From the NCBI GenBank assembly GCA_949128025.1, contig CASBRD010000071.1, forward strand, positions 1 through 57,844: 57,844 bases of DNA, read 5' to 3'. Both the position numbers and the translations under genes were made by a program. Source of the DNA: Oscillatoriales cyanobacterium PMM_0008 (GTDB lineage Bacteria; Cyanobacteriota; Cyanobacteriia; Cyanobacteriales; Aerosakkonemataceae). This document shows, in pieces, positions 16,895 to 26,491 of the stretch (positions are counted from its first letter, which is position 1; each line of letters begins with the position of its first letter). The notes beneath the pieces were generated by a model, which was not told where the DNA came from, ran no database searches, and saw only the letters and a program-made list of their open reading frames with translations.

Positions 16895-19549
16895 CTAGGC
16901 GATCGCACCCCGCACTAAAATGACAGTGCAATCGCAACCGCGTGCGATCGCTTCTGGTATATTCCCTCTAATCGCCTGCTGCAACATCCCCTCCCGACTA
17001 GCGCCCAAAACAATGACATCGCATTGTTCCTTCTCGGCCAAATCGATCGCAGCCTCCGGGACAGAACGCCCGCAAACAGGTGCGATAATTACGGGACATT
17101 TGATTTTGCGGCGCAGAAAATGAGCGGCTTGTTCTAGCTCATCAGTATTTGGTAGAGTTTGAGAAGGTAGAAAAACTTGAGTAAGCCTGATTTCACTTCG
17201 ATCGGACAAACTACACAAAGCAGGTAGCAGTTGAATTGCCTGCTGGGCATTCGGGCCACCAGCCATCGGCACCAGCCACCGATTCCATTTTAGATTTGGG
17301 ATTTGGGATTGGCTATTATTCGACTGCTCTTTTGCTTCCCAGTCAAGAGTCCCCAACTTCACCAGTATCACATCGCAAGAAGCTTGGCGGATGACTGTAT
17401 CAACCACACTGCCAAAGATCCGACCAGGGGTGGGCGGCTCCGCATTCCAGCCCATCACAATCAAATCTATATGTTCTTGTTTAATTGTTTCCAAAATTGC
17501 CTGAGCCGCATCGTGGGCAACCCTTACCTGCGTATGAACCGACAACCCCAACTGACGTCCCAAAATTTCCGCTTGACGCAGTAAACGACGGCTTTTGGCA
17601 GTCCGTACAGATGTTTCCGATGGAGAACTGTGGCGCGGTGCCAGCATGACTTGGAGGCACTCTAATTCATAATCCCGATTCAGAGCAATAGCACCTGCCA
17701 ATCGCAGCAGCGATGGTGCTGTTTGGGGATTAGCCAGAGGCACCAGCAAACGTCCTTTTCCCACAGCGGGCGATCGCGTTTGATACACTACATAAGATAT
17801 TTCCGGCCCAGAGCCGATCCCCTTACCTTCGATTTGGTCTGCCTCTGCCCGAATAATATCGGCGCGAGTAATAATTCCAATCAGCTTTCGACCTTCAATC
17901 ACTGGTAATCGGCTGAGTTGATATCGATTTAAGAGATAAAGTACATCTGCCAAAGAAGCTTTCGGGCCGATCGTCACTGGTTGCCCTGTCATAATTTTTG
18001 ACAGTGGTGTATTCCCCGATAACTGAAGTTGACCCATTTTGGCCAGGTCTGTCTGAGTGACAATACCAATCAGCTTGCCATCGTCTACCACCGGAAAGCC
18101 ACGATGATGAGAACGGGAGAATGCCTGCACAACTTCATCGAGAATCATTTGGCTACTTAGAGTTTCCACCCGTCGCTGCATCACATCTAGCGCTTTGATC
18201 TCTCCTAAAATTCCTCCTTTGGGCGTTTCTTTGTCTAAATAAATGCCATTCCACTCCAGCAATTGGTCATAAAGAGATCTGGGCGCGATCATTTCAGCGA
18301 CTAAGTAAGAGGTCACCGAGGCAATCATTAACGGTAGCACCAGATCGAAATTAGTTGTCATTTCAAACACGATCACGATCGCTGTAATCGGCACCTTGGA
18401 AACCGCGCTAAAAAAAGCTCCCATTCCCGCTAAGGCATAGGTAATTGGCGTACCCAATCCCAGAAAATGGCTTGCTAGGAGTCCGACCAGATAACCCAAA
18501 GCCGACCCCAAAATTAAAGAGGGAGCGAACAATCCTCCTGGTGCTAAGGAGCCAAAGGCAATTAGCGTTAAAATGAACTGAGCTGCAAAAGCGATCGCCG
18601 CCATCTGCCAAGTAGCATCGCCGTTCAGCAAAAACTCTCGCAGTCCCGTATTATCCCGAAAGCTATCTGGCAGTAGCGCGATAGCCAAACCAGAAACCAG
18701 GCCAGCCAGCCCTATTCGCCAAGGCAACCCTACACGGATAGTACGTTTGTAGAAAGCCAGACTGACAAAAATACCGCGACAAAACAGCGCCCCAAAGATA
18801 CCAGCCAATATTCCCAACACCAAATAGCAGGGAATCTCTGGCATAGAAAAGCTAATTTGAACCGCAGTAGAACCCAGGTCTGGGCCGAAGCTTTGGGAAG
18901 AATTGAGATTTAGGCTGCGACCGCCTAACAGCCGGGAAACTACCGCACCGATGAACGAAGCTAAGATAGCAGTGCCAAGGGTGAAGCCAGAGACATCGTG
19001 TAAAAGTTCTTCTACCACAAACAGGACGCCCGCTAGAGGTGCGTTGAAAGCAGCAGCCAATCCCGCACCCGCACCAGCGGCAATCATCTGGCGTCGGTGA
19101 TCCGGGGAAGTGGGAAGCCAGCGACTGAGTTGAGCCGCTAATGCTGCCCCTACCTGTACGGTTGGCCCTTGCCGCCCTACTGTTAGGCCAGCACCCAGCG
19201 TTATCACGCTGCTGACTAACTTTACAGATGCGACCCGCCAAGAAAGCTCCATTGGCACTCCTGCGAGTGCCGCTTTGACGTTAGGAATGCCCGAACCAGC
19301 GGCTTCCGGTGCTAGGCGTTCTACCAGTAAACCCGCTGCGAAACCAAAGCAAAGACCGATCGCCGGTAGTACTAAGTACGGCGGGTAATGGGAGGAGATC
19401 TGAACCCTCATGGTTCCCAATGTACCCACCCCAACTTTCAGCAAGACTGATGCCAAACCTGCAACTAAACCAATTAAGCAAGCTTCTGCGATCGCTAGCC
19501 GTCGTCTGGGCCGCAATATCTGGCGTAGGCGCTTCGGGATGGTGGGCAT
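16895..19549 (-). CDS. ClC-family chloride channel/transporter with CBS pair and two UspA domains
   Basis: 884 residues, ATG 19549. The ClC membrane domain (~20-430) shows GSGIP at 85-89, GRQGP at 125-129, VVEELLHD near 180 and GSLAPGGLFAPSL. A CBS pair follows (~455-570: GFPVVDDGKLIGIVTQTDLAK and LPVIEGRKLIGIITRADI regions), then two universal-stress-protein-like domains (~600-740 and ~755-880, each ending in a VMG/VLGASREG-type loop). The gating glutamate of the usual GREGP motif is Gln127 (codon CAA) here, while the internal proton-pathway Glu is present. By family knowledge this change uncouples proton exchange, so channel-like anion flux is possible. The UspA linker (NSQSQIPNLKWN) is encoded by a dispersed repeat. 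Confidence 0.9.
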   Translation of the reverse strand: MPTIPKRLRQILRPRRRLAIAEACLIGLVAGLASVLLKVGVGTLGTMRVQISSHYPPYLVLPAIGLCFGFAAGLLVERLAPEAAGSGIPNVKAALAGVPMELSWRVASVKLVSSVITLGAGLTVGRQGPTVQVGAALAAQLSRWLPTSPDHRRQMIAAGAGAGLAAAFNAPLAGVLFVVEELLHDVSGFTLGTAILASFIGAVVSRLLGGRSLNLNSSQSFGPDLGSTAVQISFSMPEIPCYLVLGILAGIFGALFCRGIFVSLAFYKRTIRVGLPWRIGLAGLVSGLAIALLPDSFRDNTGLREFLLNGDATWQMAAIAFAAQFILTLIAFGSLAPGGLFAPSLILGSALGYLVGLLASHFLGLGTPITYALAGMGAFFSAVSKVPITAIVIVFEMTTNFDLVLPLMIASVTSYLVAEMIAPRSLYDQLLEWNGIYLDKETPKGGILGEIKALDVMQRRVETLSSQMILDEVVQAFSRSHHRGFPVVDDGKLIGIVTQTDLAKMGQLQLSGNTPLSKIMTGQPVTIGPKASLADVLYLLNRYQLSRLPVIEGRKLIGIITRADIIRAEADQIEGKGIGSGPEISYVVYQTRSPAVGKGRLLVPLANPQTAPSLLRLAGAIALNRDYELECLQVMLAPRHSSPSETSVRTAKSRRLLRQAEILGRQLGLSVHTQVRVAHDAAQAILETIKQEHIDLIVMGWNAEPPTPGRIFGSVVDTVIRQASCDVILVKLGTLDWEAKEQSNNSQSQIPNLKWNRWLVPMAGGPNAQQAIQLLPALCSLSDRSEIRLTQVFLPSQTLPNTDELEQAAHFLRRKIKCPVIIAPVCGRSVPEAAIDLAEKEQCDVIVLGASREGMLQQAIRGNIPEAIARGCDCTVILVRGAIA

Positions 19550-19558
19550 AATTTTATG

Positions 19559-19715
19559 AGGGGCTAGGGGCTAGAAAAGTCAAAAGTCAAAAGTCAAAAG
19601 TCAAGAAGGGATTGGGGGCTAGGGGCTAGGGAACAGGGAATTTCAGATTTAAAATTGTCAATCTAAAATCTAAAATCTAAAATCTGAAATTCCCCTAGCC
19701 CCTAGCGGCTAGAAT
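19559..19715. repeat. Short tandem repeats (AAAAGTC heptamers, CTAGGGG and AATCTAAA units)
   Basis: Four consecutive AAAAGTC units, flanked by GGGGCTAGGGGCTAG on both sides, then repeated AATCTAAA units. The same classes recur at ~44944-45020, ~53770-53835, ~55014-55098 and inside panC. They fill the ClC-purM gap; no gene. Confidence 0.75.
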
Positions 19716-19777
19716 ACATCGTGCAGTGATATGCAGTTAAGTACACAGTGGCGCAGCAGGCTAGAGCTTTAGTTATT

Positions 19778-20806
19778 ATGGATTATCGAGAAGCAGGTGT
19801 TGATGTTGAAGCGGGTCGTGCTTTTGTGGAGCAAATCCGCAGCTTGGTGCATCGCACCCGTAGACCTGAAGTGATCGGCGGACTGGGTGGCTTCAGCGGT
19901 TACTTTCAGTTGCCGGGGGGGTTTAAGGAACCTGTTTTGGTTTCAGGCACAGATGGCGTTGGCACGAAGCTAAAACTGGCTCATGACCTCAACCGTCATA
20001 ATACAGTTGGGATTGATTTGGTGGCGATGTGTGTGAACGATGTTCTGACATCGGGCGCTGAACCTCTGTTTTTTCTGGACTATTTAGCTACTGGGGAACT
20101 CAATCAAGCGGAATTGACTCAGGTGGTTGCGGGTATTTCTGAGGGATGTCAGCTGGCTGGCTGTACGCTGTTGGGAGGAGAGACGGCTGAAATGCCTGGA
20201 TTTTATCCAGTGGGTGTGTACGATCTAGCTGGGTTTTGTGTTGGGATTGTAGAAAGGAGTCAGCTGCTCGATCGTTCTCAGGTGCAAGTTGGGGATGTTG
20301 CGATCGGACTAGCTTCTTCTGGTGTCCACAGTAACGGTTTTAGTTTGATTCGCAAAATTGTCGATCGCTATCAATTAAGCTGGACCGATCGTCCAGAATT
20401 GTTGTCTGGCCAAAGTTTAGGGGAGGTTTTGCTGACGCCTACTCAAATTTACGTTAAGCCGGTTCTCGCCGCACTCACCGCCGGTATTCAAATTCATGGT
20501 ATGGCTCATGTCACTGGTGGAGGATTGCCAGAAAATTTACCCCGCTGTCTGGGTGAGGGCCAATCTATCCAGATTGACACTAGCACTTGGCCGCTGCCAC
20601 CTATTTTTGACTGGATAGCTGCCGCTGGTGAGGTTAGTCCAAATGCTATGTTTAACACTTTCAACATGGGAATTGGATATATGTTGTTGGTGCCACCAGA
20701 CCAAGCTAGCCAAGCTATCAACTGGTTTGAGTCCCATAATATGCCCGCTTTTGCGATCGGTCACGCGATCGCTGGAGAGGGTGGCGTCGTCGGCCTACCA
20801 GATTAA
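19778..20806 (+). CDS. purM: Phosphoribosylformylglycinamidine cyclo-ligase (AIR synthase)
   Basis: 342 residues from ATG 19778 ([13 protein letters not shown], the usual cyanobacterial beginning). A GTG at 19748 would add ten residues ([10 protein letters not shown]) not typical of the family; neither start has a clear ribosome site. The enzyme closes the imidazole ring of purine synthesis using ATP. The signature [43 protein letters not shown] and [13 protein letters not shown] blocks are intact and length is normal. Monocistronic. Confidence 0.95.
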   Translation: MDYREAGVDVEAGRAFVEQIRSLVHRTRRPEVIGGLGGFSGYFQLPGGFKEPVLVSGTDGVGTKLKLAHDLNRHNTVGIDLVAMCVNDVLTSGAEPLFFLDYLATGELNQAELTQVVAGISEGCQLAGCTLLGGETAEMPGFYPVGVYDLAGFCVGIVERSQLLDRSQVQVGDVAIGLASSGVHSNGFSLIRKIVDRYQLSWTDRPELLSGQSLGEVLLTPTQIYVKPVLAALTAGIQIHGMAHVTGGGLPENLPRCLGEGQSIQIDTSTWPLPPIFDWIAAAGEVSPNAMFNTFNMGIGYMLLVPPDQASQAINWFESHNMPAFAIGHAIAGEGGVVGLPD

Positions 20807-20928
20807 TGATGCTGTTGGCACGATCGCCCCTCTGAAGGTGGTATTGTTGAGCGTCCTTTCGGTACATTTAACTCTGATTTGCTGGCGATCGCGCTGGTGG
20901 TGGGAGTGGAGGCGCGACGGATTTTTCT

Positions 20929-23733
20929 TTATCGAGATGCAATTCTCTCCAAAATCATCCTAACATCAGCCGGATTTCTTGATATAGCCCGTTGCCAAGT
21001 ACCAAAACTGGCCTGCTGATTAACAGCTTCAATCCACTGATCCAGAAATCCCCATTTAGCTTGATCTTGGCGTGTCTGCTGTCCTTTGGTTTCTAATATC
21101 AAGAAATCTCCATTTTTGAGCCGAACAATGAAATCGGGGCGATATTTGCGAACAACACCATCAAAAATATAGAGAATCTCAAATCCAAGATGGTCATTTT
21201 TCACCCAAGCATCAACATTTTCATTTCGATCTAGTTCAAATGCTTCGCTGGCTTCCCATGTACTATCAAAAGTGCTACAATTAATGTGGGATTTTTGAGT
21301 ATATTCACAGGGTTTACCAGTGTACCAAGGACGCATATCACCTGTAGAACGGATAGGATGTTCGGAATCAAATATAGGCTCAATTTTTTCAGTGTTTTCT
21401 AAGTAAATCGCTTGCCAGATATGCTGCACTATCTTTCTCAAATTTAGGGTAATCAGAATGCGTCGCCTGATTTCATCTACACCAAATGATGGCGGCGTAA
21501 TTTTAATTAAATCTGAATGGATAACTTCTTCAACCAATCGAATTAATTTGCCTAGTAAGTATTCTCGATTACCTTTCCAACCGGGTTTCATTTCCTCAAA
21601 AATATCTATCGCAACCTCAAAGGCAATTTTTTGCATCCGCTGTTTGCGCCCTAAATCTTCTAAGTCAATTGCCCTAATTTTAGTCACATCTGGTTTGCCA
21701 TCAACAATCGGTGCTAATTCTGCCAGTGTGCTATTATCAAAGGCATCTAATTCTAAAGTCTCAACTTGACTCATATTCAGCTTCAGTTCGGGCTGATAAA
21801 TGTAATCAATGCGGACAATATTAGGAAACTTAATTTCAAACTGCTGCTTATCAGGATCTGGTTTAATTTCTGTTTTAGGTTGAGGTGGTGGGGGTGGTGT
21901 TCCTTCATCGGATTCGTGGGGAAGAAAGGTAAAGGGAACACCAAAAATATTCACATATTCTGCTTCTAATAAATTTGTTTCTGGGTTGATTTCGTAAGCA
22001 GTTCTCCGCAAACCTCGCCCTACCACTTGTTCGCAGAGAAGTTGACTAGAAAATGCTCTAATTCCCATAATGTGAGTGACTGTTTTGGCATCCCATCCTT
22101 CAGAAAGCATCCCCACTGAGATCACATTTTGAATCTGTTCCCCTGGTTTTCCAATTTGACCAACAGTATCAACCGTTTTCCTTAAATATTCTGCTTGTTC
22201 TTTCTTGGAAAGTTTGCGGATAGGTTCATCATCAGGGGTATCATCTTCGCTATCGTCTGATGTTTGGTCTTGTAATTCGCTAGTTTCTTCCTGAGATTCT
22301 GCCATTTTCATCACGTTAGAGTCTATGTGGAGAGTACGTTCTGAAATGCAAAGTTCTTCGATCTGAATTTTGTGATGATCGAAAGCATATTTAATTCTAG
22401 CCGCAGTTTCAGTACGGTTAGCAATAGAAATCATTACCGGGGGAATTTTATGGCCAGCTTCTTGCCAATCTTTAGCGGTTTCTAGCCAATCTTTGCCAAG
22501 TAAATAATAGGCATTATTCAGCAAATCTGGGAGAGATTCGTTAGGTTTAGCTTTGCGATTCACGTCATCATTAACTTCAGGATCTCGATAGAGATGGTAG
22601 AGACGAGATTTGTAATCTTTTGTGAGTTTACCATCATCACGAATCACGACGCGAGGGGTTTTGACTAAACCTGATTCAATGGCATCATTTAATCCAAAAT
22701 CACTAACAATCCAGCCAAATAAAGCTTCTTCTGAGCTTTTTTTACCAGAAGGTGCAAAGGGTGTGGCGGAGAAGTCAAAACAGGTGATGATTTTTCTAGC
22801 TTGGTGGATTCTATCAAGTCCACCTACCCATTTTGTCGCCTCGTCTAATTCTTCTTTACTAACCCCTTTAACTTTAGATTCCGCAGAAATCCGCCATGCG
22901 TGGTGCGCTTCATCATTAAGGACAACAATATTGTGAGAATTTGCCATTTCTCCTAACACTTCGCGGGCGTAAGCTTCATTACTTTTAGCACCGCGTTTAT
23001 CAACTCCTTTCCTTTTGGCAATTTGTTCCTCAGTTTCCCAATTCAGGGCGTGCCAATTGCAGATGATAACTTTACCTTGACGGAGTTTATCGAACAAACC
23101 AAGAGGAACAACATTGAAAACTTCGTAGTAGTTATTTTCGGCAGAGAGAGTGAGAACTTGCAGGCGACTTTTAACTGTTAGTCCCGGCGCAACAATAAAA
23201 ATAGCTTTAGAAAAACGGGTATCTTGGGGATAAGTAATTTTATTTAATATTTGCCATGCAATTAACATCGCCATGACGATAGTTTTCCCCGAACCTGTCG
23301 CCATTTTCGAGCAAAGACGTTTGAAGTTTCCACCATCTGAAGGAATATCAATGCCAACTTTTTCGGACGGTGGAGATTCAGTTATCCAGATTAAGGTTTC
23401 TATGGCTTCTAACTGACAGAAAAAGAAAGGATTATTGCGTTCTTCTCGGTTGTTCCAGTGTTCTAGGAGACGCTTGGTAACGCCTGTAACGCCGGGGTAT
23501 CCTTGACTACTCCAAGCTTTGACGCGGGGACGGATTTGGTTAACTAAAGGTATTTCAACGAATTTACCGGGGTCGTCGAAGGTTTTGGAGTTTTCTGAAG
23601 CAATGATATAGCCTGCGGGTCGTCTTCCTTCTGTCAGGTTGAATAGGCGAGATGTGCGATCGTAATGCCAATATTGTTTGGGTTCTTCGTAGGGTGAATT
23701 AATAATAAGTTGATCGATGGTTGTTGATGACAT
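20929..23733 (-). CDS. DEAD/DEAH-box restriction endonuclease (Res-like, BPTD_3080-type)
   Basis: 934 residues, ATG 23733. It is a superfamily-2 helicase/translocase with Walker A MATGSGKT at 144-151, DEAH at 274-277, SAT motif FSATPF at 321-326 and motif VI QVVGRGLRR. A C-terminal PD-(D/E)xK nuclease carries D867, E881 and K883 (PDFIV...LILETKG). This matches type III-like Res subunits. The matching methyltransferase is probably the gene at 26492-29122, same strand, with four small genes between. An acidic linker (SEDDTPDDEP) lies mid-protein. All catalytic motifs look intact, so it could be active. Confidence 0.88.
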   Translation of the reverse strand: MSSTTIDQLIINSPYEEPKQYWHYDRTSRLFNLTEGRRPAGYIIASENSKTFDDPGKFVEIPLVNQIRPRVKAWSSQGYPGVTGVTKRLLEHWNNREERNNPFFFCQLEAIETLIWITESPPSEKVGIDIPSDGGNFKRLCSKMATGSGKTIVMAMLIAWQILNKITYPQDTRFSKAIFIVAPGLTVKSRLQVLTLSAENNYYEVFNVVPLGLFDKLRQGKVIICNWHALNWETEEQIAKRKGVDKRGAKSNEAYAREVLGEMANSHNIVVLNDEAHHAWRISAESKVKGVSKEELDEATKWVGGLDRIHQARKIITCFDFSATPFAPSGKKSSEEALFGWIVSDFGLNDAIESGLVKTPRVVIRDDGKLTKDYKSRLYHLYRDPEVNDDVNRKAKPNESLPDLLNNAYYLLGKDWLETAKDWQEAGHKIPPVMISIANRTETAARIKYAFDHHKIQIEELCISERTLHIDSNVMKMAESQEETSELQDQTSDDSEDDTPDDEPIRKLSKKEQAEYLRKTVDTVGQIGKPGEQIQNVISVGMLSEGWDAKTVTHIMGIRAFSSQLLCEQVVGRGLRRTAYEINPETNLLEAEYVNIFGVPFTFLPHESDEGTPPPPPQPKTEIKPDPDKQQFEIKFPNIVRIDYIYQPELKLNMSQVETLELDAFDNSTLAELAPIVDGKPDVTKIRAIDLEDLGRKQRMQKIAFEVAIDIFEEMKPGWKGNREYLLGKLIRLVEEVIHSDLIKITPPSFGVDEIRRRILITLNLRKIVQHIWQAIYLENTEKIEPIFDSEHPIRSTGDMRPWYTGKPCEYTQKSHINCSTFDSTWEASEAFELDRNENVDAWVKNDHLGFEILYIFDGVVRKYRPDFIVRLKNGDFLILETKGQQTRQDQAKWGFLDQWIEAVNQQASFGTWQRAISRNPADVRMILERIASR

Positions 23734-23783
23734 ATTGTGTTATTTTGATTTGTTTATGGTTCCCAGATTAGCCATAGATTTAT

Positions 23784-24389
23784 TTACCCGCCATTGAAAA
23801 TTTGCTCCGCCGTCAAATTTAACTCTGGAAATACCCCAGACTCAATTCTTTCATTTCCCCGAAACAGCTTAATTTGATACTCACCATCTACCAATTGACA
23901 AACCGATAAAGTAGGCTGTTTAGGAGAACCAATATAACGCCTACCTCCCAAACCCAAATAATCGACAATCCAGTATTCAGGAATGCCGAAAGCTTCATAG
24001 TCGCTCATCTTATGTCCATAATCATCGCGCCAATTTGTGCTGACAACTTCAATCGCAAGAGGAATGAATGAGCCTTGAGTAATTGTTGAGGATTTTGCCC
24101 ATAAAGGCTCTAGCGCTAAAGCATCACGATTAACTGCTAAAACATCAGGCAAATAACCAGTTTCTTGTTCTGGAGATTTAACGAGGGCATTCTTGGGGAA
24201 TCGATAGGGAAGTTGCAGTCTCCGAGTTTCTAGGATTAGTTCTGTCTGCAAAAATTCAACAACTTCTTCATGTTTTCCTGTCGTCTGCATTTCAACAATA
24301 ACTCCGTTATGTAGTTCATAGCGTCCGTTTTCAGGTTTCCATTCCAAAAAATCATCAAAAGTTATTAACTTAGATATCGCTTGAATCAT
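23784..24389 (-). CDS. Uma2 family (DUF820) nuclease-like protein
   Basis: 201 residues. I start at ATG 24389 because GGAGG lies 8 bases upstream; a TTG at 24404 would place that site inside the coding region. Seen motifs: ITFDDFLEWKPENGRYELHNG, GYLPDVLAVNRDAL, PLAIEVVSTNWRDDYGHKMSDY and YWIVDYL. This is the classic Uma2 pattern with the D...E.VS..K active-site series intact (Lys in HKMSDY). Family members have an endonuclease-like fold of unproven role. It lies inside the RM island. Confidence 0.87.
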   Translation of the reverse strand: MIQAISKLITFDDFLEWKPENGRYELHNGVIVEMQTTGKHEEVVEFLQTELILETRRLQLPYRFPKNALVKSPEQETGYLPDVLAVNRDALALEPLWAKSSTITQGSFIPLAIEVVSTNWRDDYGHKMSDYEAFGIPEYWIVDYLGLGGRRYIGSPKQPTLSVCQLVDGEYQIKLFRGNERIESGVFPELNLTAEQIFNGG

Positions 24390-24449
24390 GGGAAAAACCT
24401 CCAATATTCTAATATCATATCCGGTTGATTAATTTTTGTATATGGTTGA

Positions 24450-25634
24450 TTACTCCTTATTTTCTGGGGTAATTAGTGAGTAGCTGCTTTCAAAAAGGTC
24501 AAGATATGGTTCATAACGATATAGTCTGTTGCGCTGCCAACCTGTGACTTCACATAACAAGCCAAGTTTAACAAATTGTTCTACGATTTTCCTCGCGGTT
24601 GCATAGGTACATTGTAGCTCATTTTCTACCAAACGAATATTCACAATCGGATGCTGGAAAAGTATATCTAACAAGCGCAACCCATAACTGCTACTAGAAA
24701 TTCTTTGACCAATGATTTCACGGTGTTTTTCGCGCATTTCAAGAATAGAACGGGCTGTGGCTGTTGCTGACTGGCTGACTTCAAAAATACCTTGAAGAAA
24801 AAACTTTAACCATCCTTCCCAATCTCCATGAGTGCGAATTGCCATCAGGCGATCGTAATACTCTATTTTGTGAAATTTGAGATAATGACTGAGGTATAGT
24901 AAAGGCTTTTGCAGAATACCTTGCTGACAAAGTAAAAACGTAATTAGCAATCGTCCAATCCGTCCGTTTCCATCTAAAAAGGGGTGGATTGTCTCAAATT
25001 GAGCGTGAGCTAATCCGCAATGAATAAGTACAGGTAAAGAATTGGTATCGTGCAAAAATTTCTCTAGGTTGTCGAGGGATTTGTGCATTTCTGCAACTGT
25101 TGGAGGTACGAAAGCCGCAGTAGAAAGATTACAGCCTTGAGAACCAATCCAATTCTGACTTGTCCGAAATTCTCCTGGTGTGCGATCGCTACCTCGCACA
25201 TCTTTGAGCAATTCTGCATGAATCTCTCGCAGTAAGCGCAGACAAAGGGGGAAATCTTGAAGTCGCTTTAAACCATAGTTCATGGCATTAACATAATTAA
25301 CAACTTCCCGCACATCTTTAAAGCGTTCTTGACCTTTAACATCAATTTCATATTGAAGTACGTCTTCTAGGGTGCTTTGTGTGCCTTCAATTTGAGAACT
25401 AAGAACCGCTTCCTGACGGACATACATCGCTACAAATAGGTCAGGATTGGGCAAAATAGAAGTGGCACCGTCCAGTCTGCCAAGAGCGCGATCGGCATCG
25501 GAAAGCAAGCGATTGAGCGCTTCGTCCATTTGGATGGGCGGTTCGGGGGGAAGTGGCGCTGGAATAAAGGCGCTGTATCCTTCGATTTGTTGGATGTATC
25601 GACCAGATCGCATGATTGGGTGACTGAGGGGCAT
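24450..25634 (-). CDS. Fic family AMP-transferase-like protein with C-terminal winged helix
   Basis: 394 residues, ATG 25634. The Fic core motif HPFLDGNGRIGR at 217-228 is complete, including the catalytic His. An N-terminal inhibitory motif (S/T)xxxE(G/N) is present as S79-SQI-E83-G84, so this is a class II, self-inhibited Fic enzyme. The C-terminal ~70 residues (ILFQHPIVNIRLVENELQCTYATARKIVEQF) form a winged-helix DNA-binding domain. It probably AMPylates a target when relieved. Its position inside an RM gene pair suggests a regulatory or back-up toxin role; this is inference. Confidence 0.9.
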   Translation of the reverse strand: MPLSHPIMRSGRYIQQIEGYSAFIPAPLPPEPPIQMDEALNRLLSDADRALGRLDGATSILPNPDLFVAMYVRQEAVLSSQIEGTQSTLEDVLQYEIDVKGQERFKDVREVVNYVNAMNYGLKRLQDFPLCLRLLREIHAELLKDVRGSDRTPGEFRTSQNWIGSQGCNLSTAAFVPPTVAEMHKSLDNLEKFLHDTNSLPVLIHCGLAHAQFETIHPFLDGNGRIGRLLITFLLCQQGILQKPLLYLSHYLKFHKIEYYDRLMAIRTHGDWEGWLKFFLQGIFEVSQSATATARSILEMREKHREIIGQRISSSSYGLRLLDILFQHPIVNIRLVENELQCTYATARKIVEQFVKLGLLCEVTGWQRNRLYRYEPYLDLFESSYSLITPENKE

Positions 25635-25750
25635 TCATTTGAGGTCTTGGTGTCTTATGTTAGTCCCGTGAAATAAGACGGCTGGATCTGAATCTTATTA
25701 TAGTAAAATGCTTTTTAGTATAATAAGATTGACCGAACACTTACCCGCCA

Positions 25751-26179
25751 TTAAAAATTTGCTCCGCTGTCAAAAATTAAATCTATCATCTGATTTTTAT
25801 GCTTCCGATAAACGAGAAAATCGCTATCCAATGTTAATACACAACTACCGGAAATTAACTCACTCATTCTGACTAAACAAGCATCTGCTAAAGACATCGG
25901 TACATTCTGATACCGTTTCATCAATTCTCTAATCGCTTCGCTGTCATCATTCAGTTGAAAAGGAATTGAAATGATTTTTTGACTGATTAAATTCATCACT
26001 GCCTCCTCACCTTCATAGACATCTTGCAGTAGAAAACAAGCCTCAGTTATTACCGCTTCACAAGTTAATAAAGGCGGTTCAATCTTTTTCCATTGTTCAT
26101 TTGTCCAGGGATGTAGTTTTTCTCTTTTATTAATAAATGTCACTAACACCCCTGTATCTAGTAATACGTTTCTTTTCAT
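25751..26179 (-). CDS. PIN-domain toxin (VapC-like)
   Basis: 142 residues. PIN nuclease acidic residues are in place: D8 (LLDTGVLV), E46 (ITEACFLL), D99 (MSLADACLV) and D118/D120 (LDSDF). The start ATG overlaps the antitoxin stop as ATGA (26176-26179), a tight translational coupling typical of toxin-antitoxin pairs. Such toxins cut tRNA or mRNA. It lies inside the RM island and is likely maintained by or protecting it (inference). Confidence 0.88.
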   Translation of the reverse strand: MKRNVLLDTGVLVTFINKREKLHPWTNEQWKKIEPPLLTCEAVITEACFLLQDVYEGEEAVMNLISQKIISIPFQLNDDSEAIRELMKRYQNVPMSLADACLVRMSELISGSCVLTLDSDFLVYRKHKNQMIDLIFDSGANF

Positions 26180-26427
26180 TTTTTACCCATGCCTTTTAAA
26201 TATTCTTTATTTGTCCCTAAATCACCAGGGCCAAAATCTACACATCCCGCCCACTGTTTCGCTGCTTCATAAGCAGAAATTGGTTGTTTTTCCTCTACCT
26301 GTTCCTCCTGCTTTTGGGCTTTATATCGCATAAATTCAATAAATTCTAAAACTGCATCCTGTTGTTGTACTGTTAGAGTTTCGATGTTCTCTAAAATTAC
26401 ATTTTTTTTATTGATAGCCAAAGTCAT
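26176..26427 (-). CDS. Antitoxin partner of the PIN toxin (DUF2281/VapB-like)
   Basis: 83 residues, ATG 26427. The N-terminus ENIETLTVQQQDAVLEFIEF is the DUF2281-type helical domain. The C-terminal part (YEAAKQWAGCVDFG..LGTNKEYLKG) is the toxin-binding tail seen in many cyanobacterial antitoxins. It is first in the pair and overlaps the toxin gene by four bases. Probable autorepressor. Confidence 0.82.
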   Translation of the reverse strand: MTLAINKKNVILENIETLTVQQQDAVLEFIEFMRYKAQKQEEQVEEKQPISAYEAAKQWAGCVDFGPGDLGTNKEYLKGMGKK

Positions 26428-26491
26428 AGTTAAATCCTCTTGAAATTAAAAACTTTAACCCATTATAGCACACATCCAGAAATCGGGTTTC

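Noticed and set aside
20807-20928. Frame reading GGIVERPFGTFNSDLLAIALVV after purM looked like a gene remnant
   Set aside because: Too short, no start, and no recognisable family; left as unassigned sequence.
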